From: a virus
Length of the DNA: 64,000 nt
Direction: 5' to 3' (one strand)
Virus record (IMG/VR): IMGVR_UViG_3300033149_006612
Coordinates: 1-64,000 of that record
The notes beneath the pieces were generated by a model. It was not told the DNA's origin, ran no database searches, and saw only the letters and a list, made by a program, of their open reading frames with translations. Numbering within the stretch: the first letter of the stretch is position 1; the number at the start of each line of letters is the position of its first letter. A program made the translations under genes and the position numbers. Below, piece after piece: positions 1 to 7,652 of this stretch.

Positions 1-98
1 AGGACATAGGGTCTCCCGTCTACGTCAACCTGTACCGATCGAATCGGACCACCTGCAACTACCTCTCTGTAATTTTCCTTCAGGAATACCTTCATCAT
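1..98 (-). CDS. Partial hypothetical gene at left window edge
   Basis: From an ATG at 98 the frame is open to the window edge (32 codons visible, beginning MMKVFLKENY). It lies just after the capsid gene on the same strand, where head-completion proteins often sit, but too little is visible to name it. A TTG at 161 is in the same frame and would add 21 residues (MAFVQGEGS...), but it directly abuts the hairpin at 162-189. ATG 98, preceded by AGGG at about 8 nt, is my choice. Confidence 0.5.
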   Translation of the reverse strand, partial: MMKVFLKENYREVVAGGPIRSVQVDVDGRPYV

Positions 99-161
99 AA
101 GTCTTACCCTACCTCTCCAGTATACCGCGAAGGTACTTCCCTCCCCCTGTACAAAAGCCAA

Positions 162-189
162 GGGGTAGCTACATCTCTATAGCTACCCC
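162..189 (-). terminator. Hairpin after the capsid gene, terminator-like
   Basis: Perfect 10-bp inverted repeat (GGGGTAGCTA / TAGCTACCCC, 8-nt loop) just downstream of the capsid stop. On the minus strand it is followed by TTGGCTTTTG, only a modest T tract. A shorter AAGGA/TCCTT stem precedes it. The same double-hairpin layout recurs near 57.6 kb. Confidence 0.55.
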
Positions 190-216
190 ATATCAGAGGC
201 CAAGGAAGATCCCTCC

Positions 217-1224
217 TTAGGACTTAGACCCGGCATCCACGGTGGCGGTGCGGTCATAGACGTTGATACGCGCATGATGCCTGGTTCCACCGAGAAGTTC
301 CAGGGCACCGAACATTACCGTGGTATACTGCTGATCGAGCCCGTTGTCTAAGGCGATCTCGAAGGTCTTCGGATCGCTCCCGGCCATCCCGAGTACTTCG
401 ACGTACTGCCATGACAGCTTGTCTTCACTCACGATGAAGGTCGGGTAGACGCTGGGGGTCCCGGCAATCGCCGAATTGAACGGATCGACGATTAACGGCA
501 GGAGCCCCGCGGGGGTCGCCAGCTGCGCCATCGTATAGACGGTCTGTCCGACCTGAATCTGGCTCCACATAAGCTTGTTGCCGATGTTCAATAGTTCCTG
601 TTCCAGCAGGAACAGAACACGGGCATTCAGGTAGATGGCGGTCGGCAACACGTCGCTGTTCGACGTGTTCATCATGCTGGTGATCTTGGAATTGATGCCG
701 ACAAGGACGGAATCGGAAGCCCCGATGTCGGTTCCATCACCGAGAAGCTTCCTCAGGCCGTCAAATTCGTTTGAATCCGACCCCGTATCGCCAAGGTAGA
801 ACTGACGCTGCCAATCACGAAGACAGGCAACCTTCATGTCCCGTACGTCCTTAGCTTCAAGGTCACCAAACCTTCGACCCTGCTGTTGGTAAACCGAACG
901 GTCGAACATGGTGAATTCGAGGTTGGAAACGATGGCCTTTATATCCCGCCTGGTCCGGGCCGTCCTGGTTGCGGACGTGGCGGAAAAGCCGAGATTCCGG
1001 ACCGGTGCGGCACGCGCCGTCTGGACTGCGGTTTGATCGAAACCGCCGGTCGTCTCACCGGGGGAGAGCCTATGATCGATCCGTCTCCAGACGACCTGAT
1101 TTCGATAGACGTCATCGAAGATAAGGCTGTCATACTCATCAATCAGGATCGCTCCATCGGTGAGAACCACGGCAGCTTCGAAGGACATTGACTGTGCTTG
1201 TGCTCTCAACTGTGATAATCTCAA
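217..1224 (-). CDS. Major capsid protein (HK97-fold type)
   Basis: 335 residues, the usual size for an HK97-fold shell protein, encoded directly after the prohead protease/scaffold gene. Composition and layout fit: N-terminal helical part, then strand-rich A- and P-domain-like parts, and a C-terminal segment with FGALELLGG followed by basic strands. The start is a TTG at 1224, supported by GGAGGGG about 7 nt upstream; an in-frame ATG lies 12 codons later. No lysine-asparagine crosslink can be judged. The call rests mostly on context; a different head protein is less likely. Confidence 0.7.
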   Translation of the reverse strand: MRLSQLRAQAQSMSFEAAVVLTDGAILIDEYDSLIFDDVYRNQVVWRRIDHRLSPGETTGGFDQTAVQTARAAPVRNLGFSATSATRTARTRRDIKAIVSNLEFTMFDRSVYQQQGRRFGDLEAKDVRDMKVACLRDWQRQFYLGDTGSDSNEFDGLRKLLGDGTDIGASDSVLVGINSKITSMMNTSNSDVLPTAIYLNARVLFLLEQELLNIGNKLMWSQIQVGQTVYTMAQLATPAGLLPLIVDPFNSAIAGTPSVYPTFIVSEDKLSWQYVEVLGMAGSDPKTFEIALDNGLDQQYTTVMFGALELLGGTRHHARINVYDRTATVDAGSKS

Positions 1225-1305
1225 TGTTTATCCCCTCCAAAGGAAGAAAGGTTATAGTTATGGGACGTCCACTGGTACTGCCGTTATCCCGGTATTAAAA
1301 CTGCG

Positions 1306-2571
1306 TCAGGCCCTAAGCTGACCCTTGAGCAACCGGCGTTTGGCACCGGAAAGCTTCTGGATGATCGAAAGCTTCTCCTCCTTGGTGAGCGTGTCATCCT
1401 GCTCCACCGCTGCGCAGGCAGCCGAGAGGGATTCGACCGTCACCTCGACATCGTCATCACCGCCGTACTTGGAGATGACCTGCACCTCCTCGGCAGTCAA
1501 GGTATGACGCCGCCTTTTCGGATCATCATCGTCATTCCCAGCCTTCGGGGCTTCCTTGATGGCGTTCAGGATCTCGTCCTGCTTGTCCACCATCGGCTTG
1601 ATGGCCTCGCTGATCCCGGCCGCGATGCCGTCAATCAGGTCAGAAATCTTCACCCGTTCCGGTGCACCGGCCCGTAATCCAGGTCGGGTATTCATCGTAC
1701 CCTGCCCGGCCCCGGCCTGCTGGGTCTCCACTTTATCCTGCCCGGCCCCGGCCTGCTGGGTCTCGTCATCGGACGCGGAACTGTTCTCCTTCTGCTCCAT
1801 GGCGGTCAACTTAGCGGCGTTGGCCTCGGTCGCCGCCTTAACTTCAGCGATGCTGGATTCTACCTCTTCCATCATCGGGGAGATGGCGTCCTTTTTAAAC
1901 GCGTCAAGCTCCTCCTTAAGGATAGATCGGATCTCTTCTTTAATGTTCACGTCTTCTCCTCCGTTATGTTTTTGCGCTGCAAGTTTGGTATTCGCGTAAG
2001 CACCGGCTTCTCTAAGTAGGATGGTAGCACCACGCCACTTAAAATCGGTGACCACACAGATCTTCTCACCATAGATGTCCTCCAGCGTAAACTTCACGTC
2101 CTTGATGTCATAAGAGAAGCCAAGTCTTCCCTCGCGTGCTAACTCGATAATCTGTGCCGCGAATTCTGGTTCCCTGTCTTTAAACAGGACGCCGGATGCC
2201 TTGGCCGCTAGAACTGAAGCTCCATCCGACGTTTGTGCTAACTCGCACCAGGTATCGGTGAACTCGCCTACCACCTTCGCGTGGGAGTGGGATACTAGTT
2301 CAGCAGATGCGTAGACGGTCTTACCGCTTAACTCCTTAATCTTTCGGCGTATGACCTCGGGAGGAATTAGGACCCTATACGGCCCCCCCGGAATGTTTTC
2401 GGTACCGCCGACATACCTTTCCGAGATTTTCCCTGCATATGTGATGATGCCGCTGAACGGATGCGGGCCGCCCTTCGACTGCGCCGCTTCGAAAGCGAAA
2501 TCATCCGAAAAGATCAGCATCTTGTTGATCGTCTCCGGATCGACGTTAAGTATTAGATGATTGATTTCCAT
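1306..2571 (-). CDS. Prohead protease fused to scaffold-like C-terminus
   Basis: 421 residues. The first about 190 resemble caudoviral prohead serine proteases: a His-containing stretch (ELVSHSHAKV) and the LGFSYD block where the catalytic serine usually sits. From about 200 onward it becomes charged and helical (EEIRSILKEEL, MMEEVESSIAEV), then low complexity and acidic, as expected for a scaffold cleaved away after assembly. A duplicated QQAGAGQ segment lies near residue 270. It directly precedes the capsid gene. Protease identity is by pattern and synteny; the catalytic residues are inferred. Confidence 0.75.
   Translation of the reverse strand: MEINHLILNVDPETINKMLIFSDDFAFEAAQSKGGPHPFSGIITYAGKISERYVGGTENIPGGPYRVLIPPEVIRRKIKELSGKTVYASAELVSHSHAKVVGEFTDTWCELAQTSDGASVLAAKASGVLFKDREPEFAAQIIELAREGRLGFSYDIKDVKFTLEDIYGEKICVVTDFKWRGATILLREAGAYANTKLAAQKHNGGEDVNIKEEIRSILKEELDAFKKDAISPMMEEVESSIAEVKAATEANAAKLTAMEQKENSSASDDETQQAGAGQDKVETQQAGAGQGTMNTRPGLRAGAPERVKISDLIDGIAAGISEAIKPMVDKQDEILNAIKEAPKAGNDDDDPKRRRHTLTAEEVQVISKYGGDDDVEVTVESLSAACAAVEQDDTLTKEEKLSIIQKLSGAKRRLLKGQLRA
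1701..1764. repeat. 28-bp direct repeat inside the scaffold region
   Basis: Two identical 28-bp copies (1701-1728 and 1737-1764), 36 bp apart, encode the repeated TQQAGAGQ segments of the protease/scaffold protein. The 12-codon period keeps the frame, consistent with linker expansion by slippage. Confidence 0.9.
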
Positions 2572-2610
2572 TTTTCTGTCCGGTCTTACGTATAGGTTAA
2601 GAGAAACTGA

Positions 2611-3366
2611 CTACAGCGCTGCCGATATAGGATGCTCTATATCCAGTCTCATGAAACCTTTCAATTCCTCAATAGGAAATTCCAGGACCGCTCCGATCGC
2701 CTCCAGGACGTCGTCCGGAACCTCTTGCAGGATTATACCCCCCTCAATGTTCTGGTAGACCCTCTTCGATACCGGTAAGGCCTCGGCCACCTCATCCATT
2801 CCAAGACCCATGGCTTGACGTCTCCGGTATAACGCCGTACCGAGCCGGGTATGGCTGTTGTCACCGGCGTCAAATTCCAACGTACCGTCAGCGTATAGGA
2901 GCAGTTCCCCGGATTCCTGCGGTCCTTCCGTATCGATAAGGATTTCCCGGTCCATCAGAGCGGCACCGGCTTCCTGGGACCACGGACTGCGGATACTGGG
3001 GTCATCAAACTCCTTCCTCATCTGCGCATACCATCTGTCCACCACCCGTTTGACCGCCGCCTGGTCTGCCGGAGGAATTCTAACCCCACCACGGGCACCG
3101 GATAGGATGTTAGCCACCGCAAAAATTCCACGGGGAATCGCCGTCAGCTGACCGTTGATCACATCGGCATAGCCTAACTTGTAGCTGGTAAACCGATCAA
3201 TCGCGTCACTCTTCCTCCAGAAGAACGCCCTCCAATAATCCGCCCATCTGACGTTATCCCGATTCGGACCTCCGGCCCATCTCCGGACCCGTTTCTCGGC
3301 AGCTGACCCATCCCAGGCCCTCGTCCTAGGTGCCAATGGTAAATCGAGCTTTCGTTGAACCGCCAT
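2611..3366 (-). CDS. Head-module protein with C-terminal Cro/CI-like HTH
   Basis: 251 residues. Residues about 35-110 (AFFWRKSDA, YKLGYADVING, AVPRG-like AIPRGIFAVA, GARGG) match a domain I know from phage proteins next to prohead proteases; its function is unknown to me. Residues about 178-245 form a five-helix Cro/CI-type fold (TALYRRRQAMGLGMDEVAE, SKRVYQNIEGG), so the protein may bind DNA. It lies between the protease gene and a zinc-ribbon gene with which it overlaps by 41 nt. A head-gene regulator or packaging accessory are possible roles. Confidence 0.55.
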   Translation of the reverse strand: MAVQRKLDLPLAPRTRAWDGSAAEKRVRRWAGGPNRDNVRWADYWRAFFWRKSDAIDRFTSYKLGYADVINGQLTAIPRGIFAVANILSGARGGVRIPPADQAAVKRVVDRWYAQMRKEFDDPSIRSPWSQEAGAALMDREILIDTEGPQESGELLLYADGTLEFDAGDNSHTRLGTALYRRRQAMGLGMDEVAEALPVSKRVYQNIEGGIILQEVPDDVLEAIGAVLEFPIEELKGFMRLDIEHPISAAL

Positions 3367-3580
3367 CTCGTCCCTCCGACAAAACTAACTCTTCACACGG
3401 TATCTGTTCGGATTTAGGTGGGTCCATCCGTATCTTGTAACCCATTCCGCTACATCCTTTACACGGCCTCCCGTCCAACGTCCAACCGGTTCCCAGGCAC
3501 TCATCGCAGCTGCTACACCTGTCACAATAGGGAAACGGTCCTTCGTGCTGTCTGTCACCGCCGCATCGAACGCATGCCAT
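3326..3580 (-). CDS. Cysteine-rich zinc-ribbon/DnaJ-like small protein
   Basis: 84 residues with four CxxC-type pairs in the first half (CVRC, CDRC, CDEC, CKGC), the last two in CxxCxGxG form as in DnaJ zinc fingers. Two zinc ions could be bound. Its 3' end overlaps the start of the following gene. No further function can be assigned. Confidence 0.6.
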   Translation of the reverse strand: MACVRCGGDRQHEGPFPYCDRCSSCDECLGTGWTLDGRPCKGCSGMGYKIRMDPPKSEQIPCEELVLSEGRDGGSTKARFTIGT

Positions 3581-3608
3581 CTTAAACTCATAATTTTTTA
3601 CGTGTGGT

Positions 3609-3701
3609 GACCGGGGCAGATTCCCCCAGATGAATCAACCCCGGTCGTGGGAGGTAGAGCTACTCCTCATATTTATATACGAACGAAGCCTGAAATATGA
3701 G
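3609..3701 (-). other. Intergenic stretch with two inverted repeats
   Basis: Just downstream of the gene ending at 3705 lies a perfect 9-bp inverted repeat (CTCATATTT at 3666-3674, AAATATGAG at 3693-3701), and 20 nt further an 8-bp GC-rich one (GACCGGGG 3609-3616, CCCCGGTC 3639-3646), then TAAAAAATT. This could be a terminator or a structured leader for the zinc-ribbon gene. Confidence 0.4.
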
Positions 3702-3704
3702 ACG

Positions 3705-3929
3705 TTATGAAAACTGCTTAAGCGCAACGGCGATCCCGATCGGGATCGATGCGCCGATGGTACCATATAACCCAGCCTTGACCTTTAAGACGGCTATTTC
3801 GACGGCCAGGTCCTTCAGGCATTCAGCCTGTTCATCTTGAACCCTTTTGATCGTATTGAGGGAATCCAGCACTAAAGCCCTGTATTCATCCCAACCGTTA
3901 GTGTTCTTTTTTTCCCCTATCGTGTGCAT
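3705..3929 (-). CDS. Small coiled-coil plus membrane protein, XhlA/holin-like
   Basis: 74 residues. A helical stretch (about 12-48, SLNTIKRVQDEQAECL) precedes one hydrophobic segment (about 52-70, AGLYGTIGASIPIGIAVAL). This resembles hemolysin XhlA-type and other small phage membrane-accessory proteins. It overlaps the PAS gene upstream by 32 nt and lies close to a second small membrane protein (4527-4802). Possible holin or accessory, but the main lysis cassette seems to be at 48-50 kb. Confidence 0.45.
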   Translation of the reverse strand: MHTIGEKKNTNGWDEYRALVLDSLNTIKRVQDEQAECLKDLAVEIAVLKVKAGLYGTIGASIPIGIAVALKQFS

Positions 3930-4530
3930 ACTCTAGGTGCGCCTTCAGTACCTTTTCATAAGTGTCAGATTGAATGGTTGCCGGTTTTTCCGACAAATCC
4001 CGAATACAAGCACCGAAAGAAAGACTGCCTTCTTTTGACCTCCATGCCGATAGACTAGTTTCAATAGGAAACAGTTCACCATTCTTACGAATACCGTCAA
4101 AAATAGCGGTTTTACCGGTGTAAACCCCCCGGTCATTGAAATCGTTCCGAACCCATTCCAGCACCTTCAGGTATGCGGATCTGTATTTCTCAGAAAAGAG
4201 CAGGATGACCCTCCGCCCCAGAATCTCGGACCGACGGAAGCCGAAGATCCTCTCAGCCCCCTCGTTAAAATAGGTGATGATGCCGTCTTCGGCAGATACT
4301 ACGATTGCATCCGGAGAAGAGCTCGAAAACAACCCACATTGCTGGGTCGCCTGAGCTACCTGGATGACGGTCGACTCCATCCCCCTCAGCTTCTCAGTCA
4401 GTTCTGTAAGCTGCTTCATGCCGGTCTGAATGATCTCCATCCGCCGAGTGTACATCGACAGTGACGACGAGCCCCCGCCGAGGATCCGTCTAAACATATC
4501 CCCGGCGGTTATCATCTGTAAAACGTTCAT
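3898..4530 (-). CDS. PAS-domain protein
   Basis: 210 residues. Residues about 70-185 form a PAS domain: SPDAIVVSAEDGIITYFN, GAERIFGFRRSEILGR, then a PAC-like end with RKNGELFPIETSLS and ACIRDLSE. The N-terminus is helical (MEIIQTGMKQLTELTEKL). No kinase, cyclase or HTH output domain is present, so it may sense a ligand, redox state or light and act through a partner. ATGA overlap with the membrane gene upstream suggests translational coupling. PAS domains are unusual in phage genomes. Confidence 0.8.
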   Translation of the reverse strand: MNVLQMITAGDMFRRILGGGSSSLSMYTRRMEIIQTGMKQLTELTEKLRGMESTVIQVAQATQQCGLFSSSSPDAIVVSAEDGIITYFNEGAERIFGFRRSEILGRRVILLFSEKYRSAYLKVLEWVRNDFNDRGVYTGKTAIFDGIRKNGELFPIETSLSAWRSKEGSLSFGACIRDLSEKPATIQSDTYEKVLKAHLEYAHDRGKKEH

Positions 4531-4802
4531 CTAACTAAAAACTTCTCCACGGCCTTAGCGCCTACATTGCCCGATACGTACACTAAGACCACTCGGAATA
4601 CGAACCACGACCATTCCCCTCCGGTCAACAACGGGGTACCGTCCGCCAATCTATCCCGGGTGAGCAAACTGGCTATGGCGATAACTATTATCGCCATCGT
4701 CCATTTTCGCCACCCATAAGGATTAATTAATGACCTCTTCTCACCATCGCTGGCAGCCGGATTCGTATCCGGCGGTGGTGGTAACGGCGGTTGTTCCAAC
4801 AT
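4527..4802 (-). CDS. Small membrane protein, holin-like
   Basis: 91 residues: proline-rich N-terminus (PPLPPPPD), then two hydrophobic segments (about 34-48, WTMAIIVIAIASLL; about 63-83, GEWSWFVFRVVLVYVSG) and a short basic tail. Size and topology fit a class II holin or a membrane partner for the coupled PAS protein. The context does not decide between these. Confidence 0.45.
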   Translation of the reverse strand: MLEQPPLPPPPDTNPAASDGEKRSLINPYGWRKWTMAIIVIAIASLLTRDRLADGTPLLTGGEWSWFVFRVVLVYVSGNVGAKAVEKFLVR

Positions 4803-4804
4803 TC

Positions 4805-5470
4805 CTATTTAATCTCCCTGATATCATGACATCCGTGGTTGTCGTCGGGCTTCCCCAGCCCCTTAAGTTCGAAATGGGGGCAACGCCTGTCGATCTTCCC
4901 GATCCTCAATCGGGCCTGGTCACACCTGGCGAAAAAGTCGATATCATGACCCCCATACCTCCTGTCCCATCTGCCCGTGTACTTCAAATGTTCACCGGCT
5001 ACGGTATACGTGGCCTCCGTCCGGAAGTACGGTTTACCGATTATGTGAAATACACCGGTCCTGACGAGGATACAGCCGAGCCCGGCCCAGAGGACTTTAC
5101 CGGAGCTGGACACCATCATTGAAGGACAGCCGCCGCGAAGATTATAATCGACAGCGCAGACGTCCAATCCCTCCTCCGTCATCTCTATGAGCAGTTCGGT
5201 TAACGTCTCCTCCTCCGGTGCCATGTCCTCCTCCAGGAACCAGAGGTATTCAATGCCCTTAAACCGTAGTGCCCGTTCCACCAATGAATTAACGGAATCG
5301 GGTATGCTCTTGTCGTGCTCGAACAGGGGAATCCAACCCCAACCGGTGGTACTGACGTTGATGCTGGTCTTGAGAAACCACTGCCGGTTGTATTCCACAT
5401 TCCGGTACAGAGATTCAGCGGTTCGGGAGTGGATAAGCCCACGACTAGGAATAAGAATAGCTCCTATCAT
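4805..5470 (-). CDS. Glycosyltransferase-like protein (GT-A type)
   Basis: 221 residues from the ATG at 5470 (MIGAILIPSRGLIHSRT). Features of GT-A glycosyltransferases: the opening strand with IPSRG, EYLWFLEEDMAP in the position of the metal-binding DxD loop, GLGCILVRTGVF, and a C-terminal GGHDIDFFARC. It could modify virion or host surface glycans. The frame extends to a TTG at 5653, but that part spans strong hairpins and does not look coding. No DxD is present; EED replaces it. Confidence 0.6.
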   Translation of the reverse strand: MIGAILIPSRGLIHSRTAESLYRNVEYNRQWFLKTSINVSTTGWGWIPLFEHDKSIPDSVNSLVERALRFKGIEYLWFLEEDMAPEEETLTELLIEMTEEGLDVCAVDYNLRGGCPSMMVSSSGKVLWAGLGCILVRTGVFHIIGKPYFRTEATYTVAGEHLKYTGRWDRRYGGHDIDFFARCDQARLRIGKIDRRCPHFELKGLGKPDDNHGCHDIREIK

Positions 5471-5489
5471 ACCGGGTTTACGTCGGACG

Positions 5490-5603
5490 GCCCCTACCGA
5501 AGGTAGGGATGAAAGGTGTAGGATTCGTACCCCGTGCGCCTTTATACCTAAAAAGGGGAGAGAGGGGGAAAAGCAACTCCCCCGATAAAAAGCGCACGGG
5601 GTC
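5490..5603 (-). other. Highly structured leader upstream of the glycosyltransferase
   Basis: Within the gap 5471-5757, an 11-bp perfect inverted repeat (ACCCCGTGCGC/GCGCACGGGGT, at about 5528-5538 and 5591-5601) encloses a GGGGG/CCCCC hairpin with purine-rich flank. A further 6-bp hairpin with a CTTCG loop lies at about 5492-5508. A terminator for the MuF-like gene, a cis-regulatory leader or an RNA-processing site are all possible. I see nothing else in 5604-5757. Confidence 0.5.
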
Positions 5604-5757
5604 TCATATGACGTCGGAGTTTGAAATCCCACGAAATCCGTAGGAGGAGTCAAAGTTGTTGGGGGTCGACGTCATACATAAGGCTTTACGTTACTGTGAT
5701 TACACCCGGATCTGCCTCTACAAATCTACGACCGGACATCGCCGTCGGCACGTCGGT

Positions 5758-7569
5758 TCAGCCGATCTCCGAAGGTTCAACCGGTCTGGGTTTCTTAAGC
5801 GATACCCGTTCGATTTTATGTTTAAGGACACACCGACAGTTATGAGACACGATCCCGTTAACCAGATAACTCTCGTCCCCCTCTACGGAGAAGTTATAAA
5901 CCATAGCTGTGCCTTGTATCTGTGTTACATGTAAAATCGGGGCATGAAAGAAACCGACGAAGCTTACCTCGCCAGCATCATTGATGGGGGAGGAACGATC
6001 GCGCCTGCCGTCCGAAGAGGTAGAACCGTACCTCAGATTACACCAAAACTCTTTACATCCAACACTGACCTTAAATCGCTGCAGTGGGTGAAGGAAACCG
6101 CTGGAATCAACGGGTGGATGAAAGTGAAGCGATTTCAAGCCACTACCGCCAACGCTTCTACCCCCTGCAAAACCGCACTTCCATATCTCATCGTCAAGCG
6201 TAGACAAGCGGAGGTTATATCCGGCTTTCCAGGAGGACGAAGTACCGAGGACGTCGATACCTACATCCGCCAATTTCAGTGCCCGCCGCTCATATGAAAA
6301 TCGAATGACCCTACCGGTTCCCGACATAGCCAGTACGAGCATCTCCTCACCCGTAAACCGGCCGACCTCCTTCCATCCGGAGTCGGTAAGGAGTCTGTGA
6401 TTGCCGGTCAACCTGAGCTTTCGATGGAAGACTTCGACCTCTACTAGATCACCGGCTTCTCGACTGGCTGTCCTATTTACCCTTCGATATACACCTTGAT
6501 GGGAAAGAACCGCATCCCCCGGTTTAATGTCTGCAATTCGTTTCGGTCCTTTCACCGTGGCTATGACGGCGTCCGGATCCGCTATACAGTTCGCGATCTC
6601 CCCAACCGGCCCCGCCGGATCACGTGGAAACATCAGACCGTTGGAAAATCTCTCATCCAGCTTCCTCTTCTGCCCGTCCAGTCTAACGTGGGAATCCCGG
6701 ACCCTGCCGTCCCTGGCGGTCAACCAGATCTTCCACATCTCCCTGTCCGGTGTAAGCTGCCTGGCTATCTGTTCCGTGGTGTCCTGTTCAGCCAAACTGG
6801 TCAATTTTCCGACCTCCGTTCTGGCTATCACCTGTGGCCTGGATCTCACCCACCTGTTGTATCTAGCATTAATCCGGTCGAGTACCTCCCGTTCGGGAAC
6901 TCCCTCCTCGATGCTCTTCCGGATAATCCTGCCGAGGTCGTTAAGGGTAGTGGTACTCAATTGATCCACCAGGGGGGGAGCATAGTTGGCGAGGTAGGAT
7001 TCGGCTGAGGTAGTAAATCCAGGCCAGTCAAAGCCGAGCTCCGCCGCTTTCCATTTTGCAGCCTTGGTGGCCACACCGAGACCGAATACCTCAAGTTGAG
7101 CGGTCAGTCGATCCCCGGTTCGTTTCAACGTTCGGGAGACGACCACGTCCAGATCGGCTGCCCGAAATTCCTGTGCTCTGATGTCCGCGCCCTTCCTCGG
7201 CTTCCGGATCAATTTCGACTTCCGGATGGCCTTGGCGATCTCGGCAAACTCCACGGCGAAATGCTTCCGCATGATGATTCGCAGCTGATTTTCAAACCCG
7301 GCCGCCCGCCTGATCCACCTGGCCCAGTATCTGTCGTCCGCCGTGGCCCGTGCCTTGAACTCTGCAGACCTGATCCGTTTGATGTCGGCCGAGAACGGAA
7401 CGGTGACCGTCCCGGCACCGGCCTCCCAGATCTTATGCCGCCTCCGCCATTGACTGTGGCAGAACGCCGCACGCTGCGCCCGCTCCGGGAAATCCCGCCT
7501 GGACTCCGGATCTCCCATACAACGCTTCATCCATCCGGCCCTGGTTTCTCCTCTCCTCGGTTCCGGCAT
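5758..7569 (-). CDS. MuF-like minor head protein containing an intein
   Basis: 603 residues. The extein (1-327 plus 578-603) is a Mu gpF-like head morphogenesis protein: VIARTEVGKL, WLTARDGRVRDSH, LDGQ, then the family-typical GEIANC/RC end, here split by an intein. The N-terminal about 45 residues (MKRCMGD, AFCHSQW) resemble a small domain often found in phage head proteins. The spliced product would be 353 residues. It follows the portal region, as is usual for MuF genes. Its 5' leader (about 45 nt) resembles that of the gene at 57540. Confidence 0.88.
   Translation of the reverse strand: MPEPRRGETRAGWMKRCMGDPESRRDFPERAQRAAFCHSQWRRRHKIWEAGAGTVTVPFSADIKRIRSAEFKARATADDRYWARWIRRAAGFENQLRIIMRKHFAVEFAEIAKAIRKSKLIRKPRKGADIRAQEFRAADLDVVVSRTLKRTGDRLTAQLEVFGLGVATKAAKWKAAELGFDWPGFTTSAESYLANYAPPLVDQLSTTTLNDLGRIIRKSIEEGVPEREVLDRINARYNRWVRSRPQVIARTEVGKLTSLAEQDTTEQIARQLTPDREMWKIWLTARDGRVRDSHVRLDGQKRKLDERFSNGLMFPRDPAGPVGEIANCIADPDAVIATVKGPKRIADIKPGDAVLSHQGVYRRVNRTASREAGDLVEVEVFHRKLRLTGNHRLLTDSGWKEVGRFTGEEMLVLAMSGTGRVIRFSYERRALKLADVGIDVLGTSSSWKAGYNLRLSTLDDEIWKCGFAGGRSVGGSGLKSLHFHPPVDSSGFLHPLQRFKVSVGCKEFWCNLRYGSTSSDGRRDRSSPINDAGEVSFVGFFHAPILHVTQIQGTAMVYNFSVEGDESYLVNGIVSHNCRCVLKHKIERVSLKKPRPVEPSEIG
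5839..6588 (-). other. Intein within the MuF-like gene
   Basis: 250 codons, residues 328-577. It starts with Cys (CIADPDAVI, block A), has a block-B-like LRLTGNHRLLTD with the TxxH signature, block F-like MVYNFSVEGDESYLVNG and ends SHN before a +1 Cys, as class 1 inteins do. The insertion interrupts the conserved NCRC of the MuF domain (N/CRC), a typical intein site. The central about 140 residues show no LAGLIDADG or HNH motif in this frame; an endonuclease is instead encoded on the opposite strand. Confidence 0.9.
5944..6297 (+). CDS. Antisense LAGLIDADG-like homing endonuclease nested in the intein
   Basis: 117 residues, wholly inside the intein DNA and on the other strand. It reads like a single-motif LAGLIDADG enzyme: YLASIIDGGGTI near residues 8-19, then RTVPQITPKLFTSNTD, LKSLQWVKE, and ALPYLIVKRRQAEVI, a block shared by this family. 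Such enzymes usually act as homodimers. Codons lie exactly opposite intein codons, so TTA, CTA and TCA must be avoided; none of its 7 Leu or 6 Ser codons uses them. RBS is weak (GGGG before ATG). Confidence 0.8.
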   Translation: MKETDEAYLASIIDGGGTIAPAVRRGRTVPQITPKLFTSNTDLKSLQWVKETAGINGWMKVKRFQATTANASTPCKTALPYLIVKRRQAEVISGFPGGRSTEDVDTYIRQFQCPPLI

Positions 7570-7652
7570 CTTATATCTACTCTCGGGTGTATCGTCCTGC
7601 GCCCCCTCGGTATCCCCTCTATATGAGAAGGATAGCTCCTGGATCCTCGGGG

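Noticed and set aside
5471-5653. TTG start for the glycosyltransferase at 5653
   Set aside because: The extra 61 residues cross strong hairpins and do not resemble the family.
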